Shown piece by piece: positions 33,378 to 41,258 of a stretch of DNA of 47,319 bases. The notes beneath the pieces were generated by a model. It did not search any database, was not told the DNA's origin, and was given only the letters and a program-made list of their open reading frames with translations. How positions within the stretch are numbered: the first letter of the stretch is position 1; each line of letters opens with the position of its first letter. The position numbers were made by a program, and so were the translations under genes. Location: contig CANLXL010000020.1 of assembly GCA_947495125.1 (NCBI GenBank), positions 1 through 47,319 of the forward strand. The letters run 5' to 3'. This DNA comes from an uncultured Flaviramulus sp. GTDB lineage: Bacteria; Bacteroidota; Bacteroidia; Flavobacteriales; Flavobacteriaceae.

Positions 33378-33413
33378 AAAGCCAAATAGTTACTATCTAC
33401 TATTTGGCTTTTT
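33378..33413. terminator. Bidirectional terminator between convergent genes
   Basis: AAAGCCAAATAG (33378-33389) pairs perfectly with CTATTTGGCTTT (33400-33411), with T runs on the plus side and A/T-rich sequence on the minus side. The TAG stop of the minus-strand gene is inside the stem. Two copies of GACGTTA lie just before it, at 33340-33355. Confidence 0.88.
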
Positions 33414-33693
33414 CTTTTTGCTCCTCCAACCAGTCCGATAAGCCCTCCAACTCTGCATTGGGGTAACTGGCCAACAGTAGTTTACTAAGCCAATACAGGG
33501 CACTTTGTTTTTGCTCATGCTTATAATCTCCCTTTTCTAAGTGAGATATTAATAAAATAATTTCTATTAATGAGGTCTGCATATAGCTGAGTTGACTTAG
33601 GTTTGCTATTGGTAGTTTGATGTAGCTTTGGTTGGAGTTTGTATCTGTTTGTAAGGTATGGTTTTGATGTGTTGTAAAGTCTTTTGAATTCAT
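33400..33693 (-). CDS. Small hypothetical protein
   Basis: I take the ATG at 33693 (97 residues) over an earlier ATG at 33714. The protein is not recognised. It begins with a polar Asn/Thr/Gln-rich stretch and then has amphipathic helices with a hydrophobic patch (LSYMQTSLIEIILLISHLEK), and ends in a charged helix with DWLEEQKEKAK. It is divergent from the small XRE regulator at 33777 with about 80 bases between, an arrangement in which such regulators often control the neighbour. Confidence 0.6.
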   Translation of the reverse strand: MNSKDFTTHQNHTLQTDTNSNQSYIKLPIANLSQLSYMQTSLIEIILLISHLEKGDYKHEQKQSALYWLSKLLLASYPNAELEGLSDWLEEQKEKAK

Positions 33694-33776
33694 GGTTTTG
33701 ATTTGGTTTTTCAAATATAATAAAAATAAGCAAATTTGCCTACTTTTTAAATTTAGAAGTCTACGACCTTTATTTC

Positions 33777-34007
33777 GTGGAATATTTAAAAGACAAAGAT
33801 TTTATTGTTGCCTTTGGTAAAAACCTACAGCGCATAAGAAAAAACAAAAATTTTACTCAAAAGGATTTGGCTAATGATATTGGAGTGGAAATATCTCAAA
33901 TTAGTAGAATTGAACGGGGTGTTATAAATACTTCTATTTCTGTCGTCAATTTGATAGCCAAGGCTTTGGAGGTTGAAGTTTATGAGTTGTTTAAGTTTGA
34001 AGAATAG
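33777..34007 (+). CDS. XRE-family helix-turn-helix regulator
   Basis: This 76-residue protein is almost entirely a Cro/C1-type helix-turn-helix domain: FGKNLQRIRKNKNFTQKDLA, NDIGVEISQISRIERGVINT, then SVVNLIAKALEVEVYELFKF. Translation starts at GTG 33777 (GTG GAA TAT), as no ATG is in frame. Small proteins of this build regulate phage genes, toxin-antitoxin or restriction loci, or host genes. It opens the accessory stretch and is followed by about 240 bases without a visible gene before the cassette at 34265. Confidence 0.88.
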   Translation: MEYLKDKDFIVAFGKNLQRIRKNKNFTQKDLANDIGVEISQISRIERGVINTSISVVNLIAKALEVEVYELFKFEE

Positions 34008-34264
34008 TTCTCTTCCTCATCCGAAGTACAATTTTATGTTGTTCTAGCATTAAAAAAACTGTACATAAAAGCGATACTCGGACCGGTCTTTAACTACTAA
34101 AATTATTTCCTCAAAAATAGACTTTGAAAGTATAAAATTCTTAAATTGTACGATAATTCCTTAGAGGCTTTGATTTTTTGATTAAATATTAAAGATATAT
34201 ATAAAATAAACGCAATAGTGTGTTTATACAATAGTTGTAGTGCATTGTGACCAAAATCCAAAAA

Positions 34265-35077
34265 ATGAATAAACTGATTAAAAAAGACGCAATTGAAAAG
34301 GTCAAAGACGAGCTTTCTGAAATTAATGAACAAGGAAAGAAAACTCGCAAAGGTCGTTTTGTTGTTGCTGCTTTAGGTAGTATTCCTTGGATTGGTGGAG
34401 CAATTGCCGCAAGTTCTGCAATACACGCAGAAAAAGAGCAAGGAAAAATAAATGACCTCCAGAAAATTTGGCTAGAGGAACATAATAGAAAAATTGAAGA
34501 GCTTTATTATACCATTTACCAAATTAATGAAAGATTAGATGCTGCTGGACAAGGTGTACATGAACGAATGGAAAGTGAAGAATATCTAACACTTGTTCGG
34601 AAAGGATTTAAAGAATGGGACAACGCAGAAACTTTTGAAAAGAAAGAATATCTACGAAAATTATTAACTAATGCTTGCGCTACTGATTTAACAACTGATG
34701 ATTTAATCCAATTGTTTATTGAGTGGATTAGACTTTATCATGAGACACATTTTTTAGTAATTAAAGAAATTTATAAAACTCCTGGTATAACACGCGGTCA
34801 AATATGGGATACCCTAAATGGAAGTCAACCGAGAGAAGATTCTCTTGAGGCAGACTTATACAAATTGCTAATTAGAGATTTAAGTACGGGAGGTATAATT
34901 AGACAGCATAGAGAAGTAGATTATTGGGGGAACTATGTAAAAAGTACGACAAGAAAATCAAAATCTGGAACGTTAACATCTGCTTTTGACAATGAAAAAC
35001 AATATGAACTCACTGAATTAGGTAAAAAGTTTGTTCATTATACAATGGAAGAAGTTGTTATAAAAATTGACGGCTAA
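34265..35077 (+). CDS. Hypothetical protein: membrane segment, coiled coil and winged-helix-like end
   Basis: I choose the ATG at 34265 (270 residues) over a GTG six codons earlier. The protein is not recognised by name. It has a basic N-terminal helix, a short Gly/Ala-rich hydrophobic segment (about residues 32-54, VVAALGSIPWIGGAIAASSA), a coiled-coil-like stretch (about 58-95), a helical middle with EYLRKLLTNACATDLT, and a C-terminal part that looks like a winged helix (ITRGQIWDTLNG, then YELTELGKKFVHY). The layout recalls Abi-alpha/DUF4393-type proteins of mobile elements, but this is only resemblance in design. It overlaps the next gene (TAATG) and forms a cassette with it. Confidence 0.7.
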   Translation: MNKLIKKDAIEKVKDELSEINEQGKKTRKGRFVVAALGSIPWIGGAIAASSAIHAEKEQGKINDLQKIWLEEHNRKIEELYYTIYQINERLDAAGQGVHERMESEEYLTLVRKGFKEWDNAETFEKKEYLRKLLTNACATDLTTDDLIQLFIEWIRLYHETHFLVIKEIYKTPGITRGQIWDTLNGSQPREDSLEADLYKLLIRDLSTGGIIRQHREVDYWGNYVKSTTRKSKSGTLTSAFDNEKQYELTELGKKFVHYTMEEVVIKIDG

Positions 35078-35385
35078 TGGAATATAAATATTGCTGGAGA
35101 TGTAAAATGGACGTTCCAATGCTTGATAAAAAAGAACATGCGATTGCATCTAAACTTTATGCGAAAGGATTTAAAGTTTTGAAAAAGGATAGACAAGAAC
35201 GTTTTAAAGAGTTATTAGACTATTATAATGATTTGACTGGATTTGGAGAAACGGAACCGAATGCTATTATGCATCACTCACTTGGACAAATTGGACCTGA
35301 TTGTGAAAAATGTGGAAAACCATACAGAACTCCTAAAGCTAAATTGTGTGCTGCTTGTGGAAATAGAAGAGTATTAACTGAATAA
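35077..35385 (+). CDS. Small zinc-ribbon-like protein, cassette partner
   Basis: This 102-residue protein has CWRC at residues 6-9, and a C-terminal pair CEKC (about 72-75) and CAAC (about 90-93), which together could hold one or two zinc ions. The middle is helical and charged (ASKLYAKGFKVLKKDRQERF). Its ATG overlaps the stop of the upstream gene (TAATG), so the two proteins are made together and probably work together. The family is not recognised. A 25-base hairpin follows the stop at 35395. Confidence 0.7.
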   Translation: MEYKYCWRCKMDVPMLDKKEHAIASKLYAKGFKVLKKDRQERFKELLDYYNDLTGFGETEPNAIMHHSLGQIGPDCEKCGKPYRTPKAKLCAACGNRRVLTE

Positions 35386-35394
35386 AAAAACTGC

Positions 35395-35419
35395 TGGTGC
35401 GCGATTCCATCGCGTTCCA
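35395..35419. repeat. 25-base hairpin element (11-3-11)
   Basis: TGGTGCGCGAT, a TCC loop and ATCGCGTTCCA can pair at 9 of 11 positions, beginning TGG and ending CCA. The element at 38260-38284 has the same size, ends and 3-base loop but a different stem sequence. Both follow accessory genes. Confidence 0.6.
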
Positions 35420-35469
35420 TTCCAAAATAAAAACAAGCAGAAAACAACCATACGAAGAAATGTTACTAA

Positions 35470-35853
35470 ATTTGGTATTTCATTATTAAAATAAATATTC
35501 TAACCACGCGAAAAATTCCCGCGGTAGCGGGAATACAAACTAACGGAATTAAAACAAGAGCAAAAATTATTGACTTTGTAGAGGAACATTCAAAAGATAG
35601 TGATGGATATTCACAGTCGTACCATTTTCCGATTGTGAGCTTTACCGATCAGGATGGAGTTCACACAACTCAAAAGTTAGATTCTAGTGCAAATCCGGAA
35701 CGGATTAATGAACTGATTGATATCATTTACTTGAAAAAAGAAAATGAATACGAAATATTAATAAATAATAACTGGTGGAAAAATTATTTTCCGCTGATTT
35801 TGATAATTGGTGGACTTTTATTTTCTGGAATAGGAATTGTATGGCTAATATAA
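35470..35853 (+). pseudogene. Truncated DUF3592 gene
   Basis: The open frame from 35470 to the TAA ending at 35853 encodes GIKTRAKIIDFVEEHSKDSD, HFPIVSFTDQDGVHTTQKLD, then a final membrane helix (WWKNYFPLILIIGGLLFSG), which is the DUF3592 pattern from its first beta strand onward. The usual N-terminal membrane helix and any ATG are missing; upstream the frame runs through a palindrome at 35515-35534 and meets a TAA at 35467. The first usable start is GTG 35635, which would give only 72 residues. I read it as decayed. The next gene's ATG overlaps its end. Confidence 0.65.
35515..35534. repeat. Palindrome ATTCCCGC-GGTA-GCGGGAAT
   Basis: An 8-bp perfect stem with a 4-base loop lies where the N-terminal coding part of the DUF3592 gene should be. 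It resembles the TCCCGATA palindromes at 36453 and 45624 in its CCCG...CGGG core. Confidence 0.75.
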
Positions 35854-36320
35854 AAAACTGTCTACTCATATTAATCGTTCTTCTTTCTTTAAGTTGTGAA
35901 AATCAACCGGAATTAAATGGAAAGTGGGTTATATTGAAGTTAAACCATCGCGGAAAAGAAATTTACCCTCAAACGGTTTCGGAAAAAATAAGAATAACTT
36001 ATAATATAGTTGGTTACGAGGGAACCGAAAAAATTGATTTTAAAACCATGGATTCAACGGCTATTTTTCCAGGGTTTCGATCTGATGAAATAAAAGTTAA
36101 ATTTAGCAGAATTGGGGATACGCTTTCTTTTGAATTAATTAATAATGACCTATATAAAAATAAAGCGTTTGATTTAGCCAAAGAAGTGTTCTTGCAAAAC
36201 TTTGAATTGATCACTCTGACCAGAAAGGACATTATTGAACTAAAATCGGATTTGACTTTTATTAAGCTGATGAATGAAGAAGAGATCATTGGCCAAAGAA
36301 TAAATGATTTATTAAGGTAA
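35841..36320 (+). CDS. Hypothetical lipoprotein
   Basis: Starting at ATG 35841 gives a 159-residue protein with a clear lipoprotein signal (MANIKNCLLILIVLLSLSC, Cys19). The rest resembles small lipocalin-like or META-type envelope lipoproteins in starting with ELNGKWVILKLNHRGKEIYP and having alternating strands, but no family is assigned. The C-terminus is charged and helical. The start overlaps the last 13 bases of the truncated DUF3592 frame. The open frame could extend 22 codons further upstream, but the signal peptide fixes the start here. Confidence 0.75.
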   Translation: MANIKNCLLILIVLLSLSCENQPELNGKWVILKLNHRGKEIYPQTVSEKIRITYNIVGYEGTEKIDFKTMDSTAIFPGFRSDEIKVKFSRIGDTLSFELINNDLYKNKAFDLAKEVFLQNFELITLTRKDIIELKSDLTFIKLMNEEEIIGQRINDLLR

Positions 36321-36452
36321 TATTCAAATCACACTAAACAGTCGAGCACTAGCAGAAGAAAAAATACAATTAATTTACACAACAAAATAAGATTACACTT
36401 ATCTTTAGATTGTAGAACATCTAATCTGGTTTATAAATTATTAGCGTAAATC

Positions 36453-36470
36453 TCCCGATAGCTATCGGGA
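36453..36470. repeat. 18-bp perfect palindrome TCCCGATAGCTATCGGGA
   Basis: A perfect 18-bp palindrome lies 53 bases upstream of the serine hydrolase ATG. The copy at 45624-45641 differs only in the central two bases (AT for GC). These look like a small REP-like repeat family. Confidence 0.85.
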
Positions 36471-36522
36471 TTAATCTGTAGCCATGTTTCAGAACCAGAC
36501 ACCATCTAAAACAATTATCACT

Positions 36523-38223
36523 ATGAAATATATTAACCCTTTTCGTTTGCTTTCCATTCTCATAGTTTTTTCGTTACTATACTCGGTGAATTTAGTTGCA
36601 CAGACAAAGGTATCTCCAGAATTGGAAACGAAAATCGATGCTATTTTTAAAAATTTTAGTGATATAAACAAACCTGGTGCGAGTATTGCTGTTGTTAAAA
36701 ATCAAAACATTGTCTTTAAAAAAGGCTATGGGAGTGCTAATTTAGAGTATGATATACCTAATTCATCTTCTACAGTTTTCCATATTGCCTCGGTATCAAA
36801 ACAATTTACGGTTTTCTCAATTTTATTATTAGAAAAACAAGGCAAACTAAGCTTAGATGATGATATTAGAACGCATATTCCCGAAGTACCTGACTTTGGA
36901 AAAACAATCACGTTAAGGCATTTAGCTTCTCATACCAGCGGGCTAAGAGATCAATGGAATTTATTGTCGATGGCTGGTTGGCGCATGGACGATGTGATTA
37001 CTAAAGAACACATTTTAAAACTTGTAAGTAGGCAAAAAGAACTCAATTTTAACCCCGGCGATGAATATGCCTATTGTAATACAGGGTTTACGCTTCTTGC
37101 TGAAGTGGTTTCCAGAATTTCCGATATGTCTTTTGCGGAATTCACCAAGGCAAACATTTTTGAACCACTAAAAATGAAAAACACCCTGTTTTATGATGAT
37201 CATGAGAAGATCGTGAAGAATCGATCCTACTCTTACAAATCTAGCCCAAATGGGTATAAAAAAAGTGTTTTGAATTATGCAAATGTCGGAGCCACAAGCC
37301 TTTTTACTACGGTTGAAGATTTAAGTCTGTGGGCAATTAATTTTTCCAACATAAAGGTTGGAGATTCAACTATTATTAATAAAATGAATACACCGGCAAT
37401 ACTTAACGATGGAAAAACTTTTGGAGGAGCCCTTGGTCAATTTGTTGGAGATTACAAAGGATTGAAAGAAATACAACATGGCGGCGCAGATGCCGGATAT
37501 CGTTCGTACTTAACACGCTTCCCGGACGAAGACTTTGCAGTTGTTGTATTTAGTAATTCGGCAGAATTTAATCCGGGTAGAATCGCACATCAAGTGGTGG
37601 ATATCTACTTAAAAGACAAAATCAAAACTGAGGTCAAGCCGGAAGAAGTTAAGGAGGAAAGTACATCAGAAGAAATTGTTCTCGATAAAAAGGTAATCGC
37701 AACCTATGTTGGAAAATTTGAATTACAACCCGGATTTATAATCACTGTAACTCAGGATAATGATGTATTAAAAGCACAGGCTACAGGCCAGCCGATGGTT
37801 ACATTAAAGACATTGTCACATACTGAATTTAAAGTTGAAGAAGTAGATGCAAAAGTTGAGTTTGTCCCAAACGAAGGCGACAAGGTTAAGTTACTAAAGC
37901 TTCATCAAGGAGGTCATATCATGGAAGCGCCACGGGTTGAAGCATTTGATACGTCGTCGGTAAATCTTTCTGAATTTTCAGGAGAATTTTATAGTGAAGA
38001 ATTATTTACAACATACCATTTTACTGTTGTCAATGACAGCCTCGTTGCAAAACACAGCAGATTAAATGACTTTAATTTAAATCCAATAAAGGACGATATG
38101 TTTAGCGGTGAAGCTTGGTTTTTTGGACAAATCGAGTTTATTAGAGATGAAAATAATAAGATTTCAGGTTGCAAAATATCCAATGGCCGTGTCCGAAACT
38201 TATATTTTGAAAAACTAAATTAA
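36523..38223 (+). CDS. Secreted serine hydrolase, beta-lactamase/PBP (class C) family
   Basis: The ATG at 36523 precedes a signal peptide (FRLLSILIVFSLLYSVNLVA), giving 566 residues; 13 upstream codons are probably not used. The class C-type domain (about residues 30-370) has all three motifs: S90-V-S-K93, Tyr-Cys-Asn in YCNTGFTLLAEV, and His-Gly-Gly in QHGGADAGYRSYL. After an acidic linker (KPEEVKEESTSEEIV) comes a C-terminal beta-rich domain of about 160 residues. It is probably a periplasmic or surface peptidase or esterase. Unlike the hydrolase at 4012-5397 its catalytic motifs are intact, and the two share little outside them. Confidence 0.9.
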   Translation: MKYINPFRLLSILIVFSLLYSVNLVAQTKVSPELETKIDAIFKNFSDINKPGASIAVVKNQNIVFKKGYGSANLEYDIPNSSSTVFHIASVSKQFTVFSILLLEKQGKLSLDDDIRTHIPEVPDFGKTITLRHLASHTSGLRDQWNLLSMAGWRMDDVITKEHILKLVSRQKELNFNPGDEYAYCNTGFTLLAEVVSRISDMSFAEFTKANIFEPLKMKNTLFYDDHEKIVKNRSYSYKSSPNGYKKSVLNYANVGATSLFTTVEDLSLWAINFSNIKVGDSTIINKMNTPAILNDGKTFGGALGQFVGDYKGLKEIQHGGADAGYRSYLTRFPDEDFAVVVFSNSAEFNPGRIAHQVVDIYLKDKIKTEVKPEEVKEESTSEEIVLDKKVIATYVGKFELQPGFIITVTQDNDVLKAQATGQPMVTLKTLSHTEFKVEEVDAKVEFVPNEGDKVKLLKLHQGGHIMEAPRVEAFDTSSVNLSEFSGEFYSEELFTTYHFTVVNDSLVAKHSRLNDFNLNPIKDDMFSGEAWFFGQIEFIRDENNKISGCKISNGRVRNLYFEKLN

Positions 38224-38259
38224 AAAACGATCAAGGTTGTGCGCGGTTGTATCCCCGGC

Positions 38260-38284
38260 TGGCGTTCGTTCGCAACGAGTGCCA
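38260..38284. repeat. 25-base hairpin element (11-3-11)
   Basis: TGGCGTTCGTT, a CGC loop and AACGAGTGCCA can pair throughout if two non-Watson-Crick positions are allowed. It sits in a GC-richer intergenic patch after the serine hydrolase gene, flanked by GTTGTG (38237) and CACAAC (38294), which could extend the fold. Confidence 0.6.
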
Positions 38285-38344
38285 CAATATTAACACAACG
38301 ACATCATACATCATACACGTTACGCCTAATAGCTTAAAAATCAA

Positions 38345-38728
38345 CTAATTCTGAATTTGATAGATAAAGTATGGCAAAATCGTAATCCAGATTAAAACTA
38401 AAATCCACACGCGACCTTGTAATAAATTGTAATCATTTAAAAGTTTTTTCCATGAGTGTCCTGCAATATAATGTCCGAACGAAAACTCAAAAATTATGGT
38501 TAGAAAAAACCATAACAAACCGATTAATAGTGTTTGATTAGTTGACAGAGGAGTCCACAACTTAAATAATATCCAAACGTAAATACCACATAGTATTATC
38601 ATAGTACCAGTAGACACTTGATGAGCGTGAAGTTCATTTAAGCGACTCCTTAGAACTTTTTCGCGAAATAATCCGTTAGTAATTGCGATAACAATCATAG
38701 GAAACCAAGCTAATATATATTTCCACAT
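38345..38728 (-). CDS. Small hypothetical membrane protein
   Basis: This 127-residue protein has about four membrane helices (near residues 3-18, 42-58, 66-86 and 106-123) and one short charged stretch between the first two (REKVLRSRLNELHAHQVSTG). His and aromatic residues occur in the third helix region (FEFSFGHYIAGHSW). No family is recognised. It stands alone on the minus strand between the serine hydrolase and HEAT-repeat genes. Confidence 0.65.
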   Translation of the reverse strand: MWKYILAWFPMIVIAITNGLFREKVLRSRLNELHAHQVSTGTMIILCGIYVWILFKLWTPLSTNQTLLIGLLWFFLTIIFEFSFGHYIAGHSWKKLLNDYNLLQGRVWILVLIWITILPYFIYQIQN

Positions 38729-38884
38729 TTGTTCAAATATTTATTAAATCTATTCAAATTAGTACTGAAATTTTATGACTTTTATCACTACAAGGCACAA
38801 CAACCTGTAAAGATAATTGCTTGTTTTGTGCGTGTGCTCAGAAACTAACTCATTTTTTTAAAATAATTTTTGTTTATTTACTTA

Positions 38885-38922
38885 CTCCGGTATGACATCC
38901 GAAGATTCGCTCGGTAACGGAG
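38885..38922. other. Intergenic stem-loop
   Basis: CTCCG and CGGAG enclose an inner CCGA/TCGG. There is no T run, so it is not a normal terminator. It is the only structure seen in the 278 bases between 38728 and 39007. Confidence 0.4.
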
Positions 38923-39006
38923 AATTTATTAAACCCCTTATTACAAATTCGTCCGTTAAAAACCCGGGCAACATCGAGCGCCAGCTGAAGAAAAATAGAA
39001 AAAGAA

Positions 39007-39627
39007 ATGAGTATTATCGAAAAATTAGCATCTTCTCTTAATCGAAGGGATCAACTGCCTAATCAGGAACTTGCCAAAGACATTGTGCTTTCGAAAAATA
39101 AGAAAGCCGTCAAAGAATTGGTTGAAAATCTATCCAATAAAAAAGCCATTCAAAATGACTGTATAAAAGTACTTTATGAAATTGGAGAGCAAGAACCTAA
39201 GCTCATCGCCGATTATATCCATGAATTTGTAGAACAACTGGGCAGTAAAAACAACCGACTTCAATGGGGCGCCATGACCGCTCTGGGAACCATCACAAAC
39301 GAACGCCCAAAAGAAATTTATACCATACTTCCAACCATTCTAGAAGTTGCAGACAAAGGCTCGGTGATTACCAAAGACCACGCTGTAACTATTTTGATAA
39401 AACTGTGTGCTACTAAAAATTACGCGGATGGTGCTTTTACTTTACTTACAGAACAGCTTTTAAAAAGTCCTACTAACCAACTTCCAATGTATGCTGAAAG
39501 AGCGGTACCCATAGTGAATGAAAAGAACAAAACCCTTTTTGTAAAAACGCTTACCTCAAGACTTAACGATATTGAGAAAGACACAAAAAGAAAACGTGTA
39601 GAAAAAGTGATAAAAAAATTCGAATAA
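39007..39627 (+). CDS. HEAT-repeat protein
   Basis: This 206-residue protein is all helical, built of about five HEAT-type repeats: for example LSNKKAIQNDCIKVLYEIGE, NRLQWGAMTALGTITNERPK and VITKDHAVTILIKLCATKNY. It ends in a basic helix (KDTKRKRVEKVIKKFE). Such scaffolds mediate protein or nucleic acid binding; the fold resembles the AlkD-like group in length, but no catalytic residues can be assigned. It is cytoplasmic and monocistronic. Confidence 0.75.
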   Translation: MSIIEKLASSLNRRDQLPNQELAKDIVLSKNKKAVKELVENLSNKKAIQNDCIKVLYEIGEQEPKLIADYIHEFVEQLGSKNNRLQWGAMTALGTITNERPKEIYTILPTILEVADKGSVITKDHAVTILIKLCATKNYADGAFTLLTEQLLKSPTNQLPMYAERAVPIVNEKNKTLFVKTLTSRLNDIEKDTKRKRVEKVIKKFE

Positions 39628-39785
39628 TAAAAGACTAACTTAAGACGTGCACAATGCATTACTCGGAAATTCCTATTCGGAATTTCTTAGCTGCCGAACA
39701 TTAGATTCACTCCTATTTGCTATCTTAGTACAAACACAACAAGCCATACACAAACACCTTAGCATCAATTCAAAATCAAATAAAA

Positions 39786-40169
39786 ATGAAAGTTACATCT
39801 GAAAAAAATGAAAAAGTTGCTAATATGATATTTGCATCGATTTACCCTCTTTACTTAAATAGATTGGAGAAGAATGGCAGAACAAAGTCTGAGTTCCACC
39901 GGGTCATAGAGTGGTTTACCGGTTTTAATGAAGATGAATTACAAGCACTTATCGAAGAGAAAGCAACATTTAGAACATTTTTCCAAAAAGCTAAAATACA
40001 TCCTAACGCACACTTGATTAAAGGAGTCGTTTGCGGTTATCGCATTGAAGACATAGAAGATGAATTTGACTTGTATAGACAATGTAGACGAATGGAAAAG
40101 CTTATTGATGAATTGGCAAAGGGGCGTAAAATGGAGAAAATTATGCGCGTTGAAAAGAAACTATATTGA
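39786..40169 (+). CDS. DUF2200 protein
   Basis: This 127-residue protein matches the whole DUF2200 family: MIFASIYPLYLNRLEKNGRT, VIEWFTGFNEDELQALIEE, HPNAHLIKGVVCGYRIEDIE and MEKLIDELAKGRKMEKIMRV. The function is unknown; the family is small, cytoplasmic and found in scattered bacteria, which suggests transfer. The last residues (EKKLY) are basic. It stands alone; 52 bases separate its stop from that of a convergent membrane protein gene. Confidence 0.9.
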   Translation: MKVTSEKNEKVANMIFASIYPLYLNRLEKNGRTKSEFHRVIEWFTGFNEDELQALIEEKATFRTFFQKAKIHPNAHLIKGVVCGYRIEDIEDEFDLYRQCRRMEKLIDELAKGRKMEKIMRVEKKLY

Positions 40170-40221
40170 TGCTAACACGTTATACCCAACATTAAAAATG
40201 ACCATTTATTCTAAACGACAG

Positions 40222-40929
40222 CTACTTTTTCCTTGATTTTACAATTAAGTACCAACACATAAAATAATGCGTCAAATTAAAAAATATAACGGCGAAGAAT
40301 TCCAGGAAATCACTTTTCTTCATAAATAAATTATACCCCTGGGAATAGGAACTTATAAGAATCGAAACTGTTGCCAATAATAAAAAACGATTGGCCTTTG
40401 TCTTGTCATTTACATACAACAGGGAGGCGCTAAACGCAAATACAGTAACGGAAACAACATATACTATGGTTTCATGTAAAACCAGCATTTTACGCATCCC
40501 GGCAGAATATATGACTGTTGGAATACCTACAAGGGTCACCATTATCAAAGCAAACTTTAAAAACCTCCTTATATGGGTTCCTTGATAATGTTTAAATAGA
40601 ATAAAAGCGTAAATAAAAAAGGCGATCGTATGAAAAATGATACCTAAAGCATTGTATTCCTTAAAGGCGTTATTAAAATAATATAAGCCCAAAAAATGAA
40701 ATACCAAAGAAAGCAAAAACAACTTATCCTTTTTATTCGCATTAAGGATATGGATAATGAAAAGTAAAGGAATAGGTATAAACAGTGTCACCTGTCTATT
40801 TAAATATTCTGGGAAAATAGCGCCAAGTGCATCCAAAAAAAGAATCCCCATAAAAAGAACACTTACCAGCACTTTCTGGCCAATTAGTTCTCTTATTTCG
40901 TTCTTTATTGTTGTTTTAAATAATTTCAA
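40222..40929 (-). CDS. Hypothetical multi-pass membrane protein
   Basis: This 235-residue protein has seven or eight hydrophobic segments spread over its length (starting near residue 19 with VLVSVLFMGILFLDALGAIF and ending near 225 with FFNLTHYFMCWYLIV). The layout recalls YhhN-like membrane proteins, but I cannot confirm a family. The N-terminus is a short charged helix (KLFKTTIKNEIRELIGQ). It ends the accessory stretch, with 329 bases lacking genes upstream of it. Confidence 0.65.
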   Translation of the reverse strand: MKLFKTTIKNEIRELIGQKVLVSVLFMGILFLDALGAIFPEYLNRQVTLFIPIPLLFIIHILNANKKDKLFLLSLVFHFLGLYYFNNAFKEYNALGIIFHTIAFFIYAFILFKHYQGTHIRRFLKFALIMVTLVGIPTVIYSAGMRKMLVLHETIVYVVSVTVFAFSASLLYVNDKTKANRFLLLATVSILISSYSQGYNLFMKKSDFLEFFAVIFFNLTHYFMCWYLIVKSRKK

Positions 40930-41258
40930 AATATAATGAATCTCATGTTCCTATAAAACTTTTAAAATCGAGAATTCAAAACAATTTACGTGGGAAATAT
41001 ACTATTTTCTACTTATAATTAAAGAATACGGCTAAAGTTTTAGACGAAATACACATTATACCCTTGCTGATGTGTGATTGTAAGACATTTTAAAGTAAGA
41101 ACTTCTGAAGTCAACATATATTCCACATGAAAGATTTATACCGGTAACAAGAAGAATTATAAGGGTTCTGTTTTATGAATGAGATTCCAGTCGAAGTTTA
41201 TCCAGATCATCTCGTCATGCGCGATACAAGCTCAAGTCGAAAGGCAGGGATGGCTAGG
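40930..41258. other. Gene-free interval of 329 bases
   Basis: No open frame with coding character is seen. The stretch 41190-41250 (ATTCCAGTCGAAG, then AGCTCAAGTCGAAAGGCAGGG) is richer in G and C than the rest and looks like intergenic repeat sequence common in flavobacterial genomes. It marks the boundary between the accessory stretch and the gld-ssb-mutY group. Confidence 0.4.

Noticed and set aside
34008-34264. A hidden small gene between the XRE regulator and the cassette
   Set aside because: Frames on both strands are short, very AT-rich and without a recognisable start; the minus-strand 76-codon frame (34103-34333) is Phe-rich and overlaps the cassette gene.
38224-38344. Integron attC-type recombination site
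   Set aside because: The hairpin is suggestive, but the GTTRRRY/RYYYAAC core sites are not found and no integrase is present.
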